Below, piece by piece: positions 34,001 to 46,000 of a DNA stretch of 64,000 nucleotides. The notes beneath the pieces were generated by a model that was not told the DNA's origin, made no database searches, and saw only the letters and a list, made by a program, of their open reading frames with translations. The translations under genes and the position numbers were made by a program. The DNA is taken from the NCBI RefSeq assembly GCF_000003815.2, contig NC_049987.1:4883341-4947340 (forward strand), written 5' to 3'. The DNA is from Branchiostoma floridae. Taxonomy: Eukaryota; Chordata; Leptocardii; Amphioxiformes; Branchiostomatidae. Position 1 is the stretch's first letter. Every line of letters begins with the position of its first letter.

Positions 34001-37000
34001 AAATATATGCATAAACATCCGATCTATTTTCAGTCTGATTAAGTAATTGTAAGCTATAAAATATATATCGTACAGCAGCATTAACATATACATAGAAAAA
34101 CTCATACTGAAAAACAGGCGTCTGTACCTGGAGAACAGAACTTGACTCTGAAGATGTCCCTCCTGTATTGAGAGCGGTGAGTACCCCAATCAGCTTCTGC
34201 CTGTCACTGTCCTTTTCTTGTTCCTTTACGGCGTTTTGTAAGGCAGCGATTATGAGAGCAAGTGTGTTGTCCCCTGTTCCACTGAAGTAACCACTGGCGA
34301 AATCTACCGTTGATACAGTAGTGGCCATCTTGGAGGTGGATTCCTGTACAAGTTGCTTGAGCTTGGTAACAGCGTTTGTTGGTGATTCTGCAAGGGCTTG
34401 TAACGCTGGTAACAAGTCTGTTGTATCTAGGCTGTATTTGGCAAACGCAACACCCAGAAGAAGCTGCTGCTTGTCCACTGACGACATGTCTGCCTTTTCC
34501 ATAATCACGTCCGTGATAGCCTGAATTGTCTGTCCAGTGCGAAAAGCTAGCGACTGTCTGATTTGTTGAGACTGCTGAGGACTTAACACGCCCTGAGTTG
34601 CTAGGCTATTTGCCAAGGATTGGATCTGGAAGAGAGTAGTTGCCTTCTCCTGCATAACCATGAGAGCTTTGGTATGTGCGCTTTCCCTAGATATGGTGAA
34701 GGCACGTAATACATCTCTAACGTCACGCACGTGAACCTGGCGCGAAAATACGTCAACGTTGTCGAGTACCGAATTCTCAGCTCCAACGAGACGTAGAACA
34801 TTTTTAAGCGCCCTGCTTGGCTCTTGTTGCAAGGACGATGCTAGAGTTTGTCCCTGTTCCGCTGTTATCACGCCCTTGGTTGTCAGTTGCTGCATAATTG
34901 TAAAGGTCTGGACAGTAAATGCCCGTTTATAAATGATGTTCACGATACTGCCTACAGCGTCGTTATATGATCTGTCAAGTGCGGACAACACCACTTTGAT
35001 GTACCCTTTGTCAACATGATATGACATCTTATCAACCATTCCTATGATGATAAGCTGCTCAGAACTCAGAGTGACTCTGTCTTTCAAAACATCTGAAATG
35101 GTCTTCAACCCAAAATCAGAGGAGGTCGTATGTGCATTTCTAATGGACTGATATTCGATGTCACTGATTTTCCCACTCTGTAATAAGTTGGACAAAATCG
35201 TATTCACATCGTCATCGTTACCAAACCCGGGGAGCCCTGGAGTCTGAACAACATCTCCCGTTATAATTGTTTCCTGTTGGGTGGAACCAGTAAAGTGAAC
35301 GCTAACTGTTTGTCCGGTTTTCCGTCCGACCGTCTGGGTGATGGTGGACATTGCCTGCTGGGACGAGGTTTGCCAGGCTTGCACAATTGACGCCACGTCT
35401 TGGCTTCCCAGCCTGTCCTTGTTGTTTTGCACCACGGTGACCAGACTCTGTCGGTCTGTGTCAGATAGGCCTACTTTCTGTCCCACCACACGTATGATGG
35501 TCTGGACGGCGTCACCTGGAGATGTTTCAAATGAAGCAGTGATCTTGTCCTTTTCGTCTTCCGTCAGCCGACCCAGCGATGTCATGGTCTGGATGACGGT
35601 TTTGGAAGTCTGAGTAGCCTGTGTCTTCTTTTGTGTGGTCTCTTGGAGAACAGTTTGTAGTACCTGCATTGCCTGCTGTGGACTTTGCTGCAATCCAGTC
35701 AACACCTTGCTGACCTGAGTTCGAGTCAGGTCACCTTGTACCTTTTTAATGGTCTGTATTGCCTGCAACTGACCAAGGGGCGTTTGGCCAGCTTTGTCGC
35801 CCACCGTCTGCACAAGTTTTGTCAAAGCTGCCGAGGGCGACTCTTGTACCGCCGTCTGGATGGCTTGACTCTCTGGTTGTGTCAAAACGCCCTGAAGCTG
35901 CACACTCTGTAGGACAGATTGCGCCTGCTGTACTGTTTGCTGCACTTCGGCTTGCTGGACCTGTTGCTGCGGAAATAGGGGCTGTTGGACGACCTGTTGG
36001 GTGGAACCAGTAAAGTGAACGCTAACTGTTTGTCCGGTTTTCCGTCCAACCGTCTGGGTGATGGTGGACATTGCCTGCTGTGGCGAGGTTTGCCAGGCTT
36101 GCACAATTGAGGCCACGTCTTGGCTTCCCAGCCTGTCCTTGTTGTTTTGCACCACGGTGACCAGACTCTGTCGGTCTGTGTCAGATAGGCCTACTTTCTG
36201 TCCCACCACACCTATGATGGTCTGGACGGCGTCACCTGGAGATGTTTCAAATGAAGCAGTGATCTTGTCCTTTTCGTCTTCCGTCAGCCGACCCAGCGAT
36301 GTCATGGTCTGGATGACGGTTTTGGAAGTCTGAGTAGCCTGTATCTTCTTTTGTGTGGTCTCTTGGAGAACAGTTTGTAGTACCTGCATTGCCTGCTGTG
36401 GACTTTGCTGCAATCCAGTCAACACCTTGCTGACCTGAGTTCGAGTCAGGTCACCTTGTACCTTTTTAATGGTCTGTATTGCCTGCAACTGATCAGGGGG
36501 CGTTTGGCCAGCTGTGTCGCCCACCGTCTGCACAAGTTTTGTCAAAGCTGCCGAGGGCGACTCTTGTACCGCCGTCTGGATGGCTTGACTCTCTGGTTGT
36601 GTCAAAACGCCCTGAAGCTGCACACTCTGTAGGACAGATTGCGCCTGCTGTACTGTTTGCTGCACTTCGGCTTGCTGGACCTGTTGCTGCGGAAAAAGTG
36701 GCTGTTGGACGACCTGTTGGGTGGAACCAGTAAAGTGAACGCTAACTGTTTGTCCGGTTTTCCGTCCAACCGTCTGGGTGATGGTGGACATTGCCTGCTG
36801 GGGCGAGGTTTGCCAGGCTTGCACAATTGAGGCCACGTCTTGGCTTCCCAGCCTGTCCTTGTTGTTTTGCACCACGGTGACCAGACTCTGTCGGTCTGTG
36901 TCAGATAGGCCTACTTTCTGTCCCACCACACGTATGATGGTCTGGACGGCGTCACCTGGAGATGTTTCAAATGAAGCAGTGATCTTGTCCTTTTCGTCTT

Positions 37001-40000
37001 TCGTCAGCCGACCCAGCGATGTCATGGTCTGGATGACGGTTTTGGAAGTCTGAGTAGCCTGTGTCTTCTTTTGTGTGGTCTCTTGGAGAACAGTTTGTAG
37101 TACCTGCATTGCCTGCTGTGGACTTTGCTGCAATCCAGTCAACACCTTGCTGACCTGAGTTCGAGTCAGGTCACCTTGTACCTTTTTAATGGTCTGTATT
37201 GCCTGCAACTGATCAAGGGGCGTTTGGCCAGCTTTGTCGCCCACCGTCTGCACAAGTTTTGTCAAAGCTGCCGAGGGCGACTCTTGTACCGCCGTCTGGA
37301 TGGCTTGACTCTCTGGTTGTGTCAAAACGCCCTGAAGCTGCACACTCTGTAGGACAGATTGCGCCTGCTGTACTATTTGCTGCACTTCGGCTTGCTGGAC
37401 CTGTTGCTGCGGAAATAGGGGCTGTTGCAAGGCCTGTTGGGTGGAACCAGTAAAGTGAACGCTAACTGTTTGTCCAGTTTTCCGTCCAACCGTCTGGGTG
37501 ATGGTGGACATTGCCTGCTGGGGCGAGGTTTGCCAGGCTTGCACAATTGAGGCCACGTCTTGGCTTCCCAGCCTGTCCTTGTTGTTTTGCACCACGGTGA
37601 CCAGACTCTGTCGGTCTGTGTCAGATAGGCCTACTTTCTGTCCCACCACACGTATGATGGTCTGGACGGCGTCACCTGGAGATGTTTCAAATGAAGCAGT
37701 GATCTTGTCATTTTCGTCTTCCGTCAGTCGACCCAGCGATGTCATGGTCTGGATGACGGTTTTGGAAGTCTGAGTAGCCTGTGTCTTCTTTTGTGTGGTC
37801 TCTTGGAGAACAGTTTGAAGTACCTGCATTGCCTGCTGTGGACTTTGCTGCAATCCAGTCAACACCTTGCTGACCTGAGTTCGAGTCAGGTCACCTTGAA
37901 CCTTTTTGATGGTCTGTATTGCCTGCAACTGACCAAGGGGCGTTTGGCCAGCTTTGTCGCCCACCGTCTGCACAAGTTTTGTCAAAGCTGCCGAGGGCGA
38001 CTCTTGTACCGCCGTCTGGATGGCTTGACTCTCTGGTTGTGTCAAAACGCCCTGAAGCTGCACACTCTGTAGGACAGATTGCGCCTGCTGTACTGTTTGC
38101 TGCACTTCGGCTTGATGGACCTGTTGCTGCGGAAATAGGGGCTGTTGGACGACCTGTTGGGTGGAACCAGTAAAGTGAACGCTAACTGTTTGTCCGGTTT
38201 TCCGTCCAACCGTCTGGGTGATGGTGGACATTGCCTGCTGGGGCGAGGTTTGCCAGGCTTGCACAATTGAGGCCACGTCTTGGCTTCCCAGCCTGTCCTT
38301 GTTGTTTTGCACCACGGTGACCAGACTCTGTCGGTCTGTGTCAGATAGGCCTACTTTCTGTCCCACCACACGTATGATGGTCTGGACGGCGTCACCTGGA
38401 GATGTTTCAAATGAATCAGTGATCTTGTCCTTTTCGTCTTCCGTCAGCCGACCCAGCGATGTCATGGTCTGGATGACGGTTTTGGAAGTCTGAGTAGCCT
38501 GTGTCTTCTTTAGTGTGGTCTCTTGGAGAACAGTTTGTAGTACCTGCATTGCCTGCTGTGGACTTTGCTGCAATCCAGTCAACACCTTGCTGACCTGAGT
38601 TCGAGTCAGGTCACCTTGTACCTTTTTAATGGTCTGTATTGCCTGCAACTGATCAAGGGGCGTTTGGCCAGCTTTGTCGCCCACCGTCTGCACAAGTTTT
38701 GTCAAAGCTGCCGAGGGCGACTCTTGTACCGCCGTCTGGATGGCTTGACTCTCTGGTTGTGTCAAAACTGCCTGAAGCTGCACACTCTGTAGGACAGATT
38801 GCGCCTGCTGTACTGTTTGCTGCACTTCGGCTTGATGGACCTGTTGCTGCGGAAATAGGGGCTGTTGGACGACCTGTTGGGTGGAACCAGTAAAGTGAAC
38901 GCTAACTGTTTGTCCGGTTTTCCGTCCAACCGTCTGGGTGATGGTGGACATTGCCTGCTGGGGCGAGGTTTGCCAGGCTTGCACAATTGAGGCCACGTCT
39001 TGGCTTCCCAGCCTGTCCTTGTTGTTTTGCACCACGGTGACCAGACTCTGTCGGTCTGTGTCAGATAGGCCTACTTTCTGTCCCACCACACGTATGATGG
39101 TCTGGACGGCGTCACCTGGAGATGTTTCAAATGAATCAGTGATCTTGTCCTTTTCGTCTTCCGTCAGTCGACCCAGCGATGTCATGGTCTGGATGACGGT
39201 TTTGGAAGTCTGAGTAGCCTGTGTCTTCTTTTGTGTGGTCTCTTGGAGAACAGTTTGTAGTACCTGCATTGCCTGCTGTGGACTTTGCTGCAATCCAGTC
39301 AACACCTTGCTGACCTGAGTTCGAGTCAGGTCACCTTGTACCTTTTTAATGGTCTGTATTGCCTGCAACTGATCAAGGGGCGTTTGGCCAGCTTTGTCGC
39401 CCACCGTCTGCACAAGTTTTGTCAAAGCTGCCGAGGACGACTCTTGTACCGCCGTCTGGATGGCTTGACTCTCTGGTTGTGTCAAAACGCCCTGAAGCTG
39501 CACACTCTGTAGGACAGATTGCGCCTGCTGTACTGTTTGCTGCACTTCGGCTTGATGGACCTGTTGCTGCGGAAATAGGGGCTGTTGGACGACCTGTTGG
39601 GTGGAACCAGTAAAGTGAACGCTAACTGTTTGTCCGGTTTTCCGTCCAACCGTCTGGGTGATGGTGGACATTGCCTGCTGGGGCGAGGTTTGCCAGGCTT
39701 GCACAATTGAGGCCACGTCTTGGCTTCCCAGCCTGTCCTTGTTGTTTTGCACCACGGTGACCAGACTCTGTCGGTCTGTGTCAGATAGGCCTACTTTCTG
39801 TCCCACCACACGTATGATGGTCTGGACGCCGTCACCTGGAGATGTTTCAAATGAAGCAGTGATCTTGTCCTTTTCGTCTTCCGTCAGTCGACCCAGCGAT
39901 GTCATGGTCTGGATGACGGTTTGGAAGTCTGAGTAGCCTGTGTCTTCTTTAGTGTGGTCTCTTGGAGAACAGTTTGTAGTACCTGCATTGCCTGCTGTGG

Positions 40001-43000
40001 ACTTTGCTGCAATCCAGTCAACACCTTGCTGACCTGAGTTCGAGTCAGGTCACCTTGTACCTTTTTAATGGTCTGTATTGCCTGCAACTGATCAAGGGGC
40101 GTTTGGCCAGCTTTGTCGCCCACCGTCTGCACAAGTTTTGTCAAAGCTGCCGAGGGCGACTCTTGTACTGCCGTCTGGATGGCTTGACTCTCTGGTTGTG
40201 TCAAAACGCCCTGAAGCTGCACACTCTGTAGGACAGATTGCGCCTGCTGTACTGTTTGCTGCACTTCGGCTTGATGGACCTGTTGCTGCGGAAATAGGGG
40301 CTGTTGGACGACCTGTTGGGTGGAACCAGTAAAGTGAACGCTAACTGTTTGTCCGGTTTTCCGTCCAACCGTCTGGGTGATGGTGGACATTGCCTGCTGG
40401 GGCGAGGTTTGCCAGGCTTGCACAATTGAGGCCACGTCTTGGCTTCCCAGCCTGTCCTTGTTGTTTTGCACCACGGTGACCAGACTCTGTCGGTCTGTGT
40501 CAGATAGGCCTACTTTCTGTCCCACCACACGTATGATGGTCTGGACGGCGTCACCTGGAGATGTTTCAAATGAATCAGTGATCTTGTCCTTTTCGTCTTC
40601 CGTCAGCCGACCCAGCGATGTCATGGTCTGGATGACGGTTTTGGAAGTCTGAGTAGCCTGTGTCTTCTTTTGTGTGGTCTCTTGGAGAACAGTTTGAAGT
40701 ACCTGCATTGCCTGCTGTGGACTTTGCTGCAATCCAGTCAACACCTTGCTGACCTGAGTTCGAGTCAGGTCACCTTGTACCTTTTTAATGGTCTGTATTG
40801 CCTGCAACTGATCAAGGGGCGTTTGGCCAGCTTTGTCGCCCACCGTCTGCACAAGTTTTGTCAAAGCTGCCGAGGACGACTCTTGTACCGCCGTCTGGAT
40901 GGCTTGACTCTCTGGTTGTGTCAAAACGCCCTGAAGCTGCACACTCTGTAGGACAGATTGCGCCTGCTGTACTGTTTGCTGCACTTCGGCTTGCTGGACC
41001 TGTTGCTGCGGAAATAGGGGCTGTTGGACGACCTGTTGGGTGGAACCAGTAAAGTGAACGCTAACTGTTTGTCCGGTTTTCCGTCCAACCGTCTGGGTGA
41101 TGGTGGACATTGCCTGCTGGGGCGAGGTTTGCCAGGCTTGCACAATTGAGGCCACGTCTTGGCTTCCCAGCCTGTCCTTGTTGTTTTGCACCACGGTGAC
41201 CAGACTCTGTCGGTCTGTGTCAGATAGGCCTACTTTCTGTCCCACCACACGTATGATGGTCTGGACGGCGTCACCTGGAGATGTTTCAAATGAATCAGTG
41301 ATCTTGTCCTTTTCGTCTTCCGTCAGCCGACCCAGCGATGTCATGGTCTGGATGACGGTTTTGGAAGTCTGAGTAGCCTGTGTCTTCTTTAGTGTGGTCT
41401 CTTGGAGAACCAGTTTGTAGTACCTGCATTGCCTGCTGTGGACTTTGCTGCAATCCAGTCAACACCTTGCTGATCTGAGTTCGAGTCAGGTCACCTTGTA
41501 CCTTTTTAATGGTCTGTATTGCCTGCAACTGATCAAGGGGCGTTTGGCCAGCTTTGTCGCCCACCGTCTGCACAAGTTTTGTCAAAGCTGCCGAGGGCGA
41601 CTCTTGTACCGCCGTCTGGATGGCTTGACTCTCTGGTTGTGTCAAAACGCCCTGAAGCTGCACACTCTGTAGGACAGATTGCGCCTGCTGTACTGTTTGC
41701 TGCACTTCGGCTTGCTGGACCTGTTGCTGCGGAAATAGGGGCTGTTGGACGACCTGTTGGGTGGAACCAGTAAAGTGAACGCTAACTGTTTGTCCGGTTT
41801 TCCGTCCAACCGTCTGGGTGATGGTGGACATTGCCTGCTGGGGCGAGGTTTGCCAGGCTTGCACAATTGAGGCCACGTCTTGGCTTCCCAGCCTGTCCTT
41901 GTTGTTTTGCACCACGGTGACCAGACTCTGTCGGTCTGTGTCAGATAGGCCTACTTTCTGTCCCACCACACGTATGATGGTCTGGACGGCGTCACCTGGA
42001 GATGTTTCAAATGAATCAGTGATCTTGTCCTTTTCGTCTTCCGTCAGTCGACCCAGCGATGTCATGGTCTGGATGACGGTTTTGGAAGTCTGAGTAGCCT
42101 GTGTCTTCTTTAGTGTGGTCTCTTGGAGAACAGTTTGTAGTACCTGCATTGCCTGCTGTGGACTTTGCTGCAATCCAGTCAACACCTTGCTGACCTGAGT
42201 TCGAGTCAGGTCACCTTGTACCTTTTTAATGGTCTGTATTGCCTGCAACTGATCAAGGGGCGTTTGGCCAGCTTTGTCGCCCACCGTCTGCACAAGTTTT
42301 GTCAAAGCTGCCGAGGACGACTCTTGTACCGCCGTCTGGATGGCTTGACTCTCTGGTTGTGTCAAAACGCCCTGAAGCTGCACACTCTGTAGGACAGATT
42401 GCGCCTGCTGTACTGTTTGCTGCACTTCGGCTTGATGGACCTGTTGCTGCGGAAATAGGGGCTGTTGGACGACCTGTTGGGTGGAACCAGTAAAGTGAAC
42501 GCTAACTGTTTGTCCGGTTTTCCGTCCAACCGTCTGGGTGATGGTGGACATTGCCTGCTGGGGCGAGGTTTGCCAGGCTTGCACAATTGAGGCCACGTCT
42601 TGGCTTCCCAGCCTGTCCTTGTTGTTTTGCACCACGGTGACCAGACTCTGTCGGTCTGTGTCAGATAGGCCTACTTTCTGTCCCACCACACGTATGATGG
42701 TCTGGACGGCGTCACCTGGAGATGTTTCAAATGAATCAGTGATCTTGTCCTTTTCGTCTTCCGTCAGTCGACCCAGCGATGTCATGGTCTGGATGACGGT
42801 TTTGGAAGTCTGAGTAGCCTGTGTCTTCTTTTGTGTGGTCTCTTGGAGAACAGTTTGAAGTACCTGCATTGCCTGCTGTGGACTTTGCTGCAATCCAGTC
42901 AACACCTTGCTGACCTGAGTTCGAGTCAGGTCACCTTGAACCTTTTTGATGGTCTGTATTGCCTGCAACTGACCAAGGGGCGTTTGGCCAGCTTTGTCGC

Positions 43001-46000
43001 CCACCGTCTGCACAAGTTTTGTCAAAGCTGCCGAGGGCGACTCTTGTACCGCCGTCTGGATGGCTTGACTCTCTGGTTGTGTCAAAACGCCCTGAAGCTG
43101 CACACTCTGTAGGACAGATTGCGCCTGCTGTACTGTTTGCTGCACTTCGGCTTGCTGGACCTGTTGCTGCGGAAATAGCGGGCTGTTGCAAGGCCTGTTG
43201 GGTGGACCAGTAAAGTGAACGCTAACTGTTTGTCCGGTTTTCCGTCCACCGTCTGGGTGATGGTGGACATTGCCTGCTGGGGCGAGGTTTGCCAGGCTTG
43301 CACAATTGAGGCCACGTCTTGGCTTCCCAGCCTGTCCTTGTTGTTTTGCACCACGGTGACCAGACTCTGTCGGTCTGTGTCAGATAGGCCTACTTTCTGT
43401 CCCACCACACGTATGATGGTCTGGACGGCGTCACCTGGAGATGTTTCAAATGAATCAGTGATCTTGTCCTTTTCGTCTTCCGTCAGCCGACCCAGCGATG
43501 TCATGGTCTGGATGACGGTTTTGGAAGTCTGAGTAGCCTGTGTCTTCTTTTGTGTGGTCTCTTGGAGAACAGTTTGTAGTACCTGCATTGCCTGCTGTGG
43601 ACTTTGCTGCAATCCAGTCAACACCTTGCTGATCTGAGTTCGAGTCAGGTCACCTTGTACCTTTTTAATGGTCTGTATTGCCTGCAACTGATCAAGGGGC
43701 GTTTGGCCAGCTTTGTCGCCCACCGTCTGCACAAGTTTTGTCAAAGCTGCCGAGGGCGACTCTTGTACCGCCGTCTGGATGGCTTGACTCTCTGGTTGTG
43801 TCAAAACGCCCTGAAGCTGCACACTCTGTAGGACAGATTGCGCCTGCTGTACTGTTTGCTGCACTTCGGCTTGCTGGACCTGTTGCTGCGGAAATAGGGG
43901 CTGTTGGACGACCTGTTGGGTGGAACCAGTAAAGTGAACGCTAACTGTTTGTCCGGTTTTCCGTCCAACCGTCTGGGTGATGGTGGACATTGCCTGCTGG
44001 GGCGAGGTTTGCCAGGCTTGCACAATTGAGGCCACGTCTTGGCTTCCCAGCCTGTCCTTGTTGTTTTGCACCACGGTGACCAGACTCTGTCGGTCTGTGT
44101 CAGATAGGCCCTACTTCTGTCCCCCACACGTATGATGGTCTGGACGGCGTCACCTGGAGATGTTTCAAATGAATAAGTGATCTTGTCCCTTTTTCGTCTT
44201 TCCGTCAGGCCGACCCAAGCGATGTCAATGTTCTGGATGACGTTTTTGGAAGTCTGAGTAGCCTGTGTCTTCTTTCGTGTGGTCTCTGGGAGAACAGTTT
44301 GTAGTACCTGCATTGCCTGCTGTGGACTTTGCTGCAATCCAGTCAACACCTTGCTGACCTGAGTTCGAGTCAGGTCACCTTGTACCTTTTTAATGGTCTG
44401 TATTGCCTGCAACTGATCAAGGGGCGTTTGGCCAGCTTTGTCGCCCACCGTCTGCACAAGTTTTGTCAAAGCTGCCGAGGGCGACTCTTGTACCGCCGTC
44501 TGGATGGCTTGACTCTCTGGTTGTGTCAAAACGCCCTGAAGCTGCACACTCTGTAGGACAGATTGCGCCTGCTGTACTGTTTGCTGCACTTCGGCTTGAT
44601 GGACCTGTTGCTGCGGAAATAGGGGCTGTTGCAAGGCCTGTTGGGTGGAACCAGTAAAGTGAACGCTAACTGTTTGTCCGGTTTTCCGTCCAACCGTCTG
44701 GGTGATGGTGGACATTGCCTGCTGGGGCGAGGTTTGCCAGGCTTGCACAATTGAGGCCACGTCTTGGCTTCCCAGCCTGTCCTTGTTGTTTTGCACCACG
44801 GTGACCAGACTCTGTCGGTCTGTGTCAGATAGGCCTACTTTCTGTCCCACCACACGTATGATGGTCTGGACGGCGTCACCTGGAGATGTTTCAAATGAAT
44901 CAGTGATCTTGTCCTTTTCGTCTTCCGTCAGTCGACCCAGCGATGTCATGGTCTGGATGACGGTTTTGGAAGTCTGAGTAGCCTGTGTCTTCTTTTGTGT
45001 GGTCTCTTGGAGAACAGTTTGAAGTACCTGCATTGCCTGCTGTGGACTTTGCTGCAATCCAGTCAACACCTTGCTGACCTGAGTTCGAGTCAGGTCACCT
45101 TGAACCTTTTTGATGGTCTGTATTGCCTGCAACTGACCAAGGGGCGTTTGGCCAGCTTTGTCGCCCACCGTCTGCACAAGTTTTGTCAAAGCTGCCGAGG
45201 GCGACTCTTGTACCGCCGTCTGGATGGCTTGACTCTCTGGTTGTGTCAAAACGCCCTGAAGCTGCGCGTTTTGCACGACAGATTGCAGTTGCTGTACTGG
45301 TGGTTGCACTTCGACTTGCTGCGGAATTAGTTGCTGCTGGACTCCATGTTGGGTCGACCCAGGTAAGGAAAAGCCTTGTGATCGTTGTACTATCTGCAGA
45401 ATTATCCTTAGACTAGCTTGAGGGGACTTTTCTAGTGCTTCCACGACTTTCTCAACATCATTCTGTGTGAGTGATGTTTGTATATTTTGCAACCTTTGAC
45501 TTATGGTATCGGTATTCACAAGTACCCCGTTTGCCCTTATTACGTTAAGAACGACCTGTAGTGCCTCTAGAGGTGACTTTTGCATTGCTTGTACTATTGC
45601 CACGGCATCTTGGGGTGACACTGAATACGTTGACACCATACTTGATGTTCCGATGTTACCCATGCCTTGCGGTCCAAAGGAACCGATTGGTGACAGTTCG
45701 CCTTGTGGTATCCCTTGTTGACCGTAAATGGTATGAAGGGCATTGAAAATGCTCAACAAGAAAGCGTTATCAATATCCTCTCTGCTAGGTGACTGGTAGC
45801 TCGCCGCCATGATTTGCTGCACGGATGGTTCAAGTACAGTTTGTAGACCTCCTGTGGCGGAGATGATGTCCAAAACTGATGGCTGTAGTCTGATATTTTG
45901 ACCCAGTACGGTGGCTAGGTATTTCTGGACCGCGCTCTGCCTACTTATACCATGTCGTCCAATCTTAGGGATGACGATAATGGTTAATGCTTCCGCACCT

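Noticed and set aside
35338-45416. Many plus-strand open frames of 75, 84 and 91 codons repeating every 720 bp
   Set aside because: They are the complement of the minus-strand coding array. Their regular recurrence comes from the DNA repeat, and the minus frame is open far longer with consistent splice sites.
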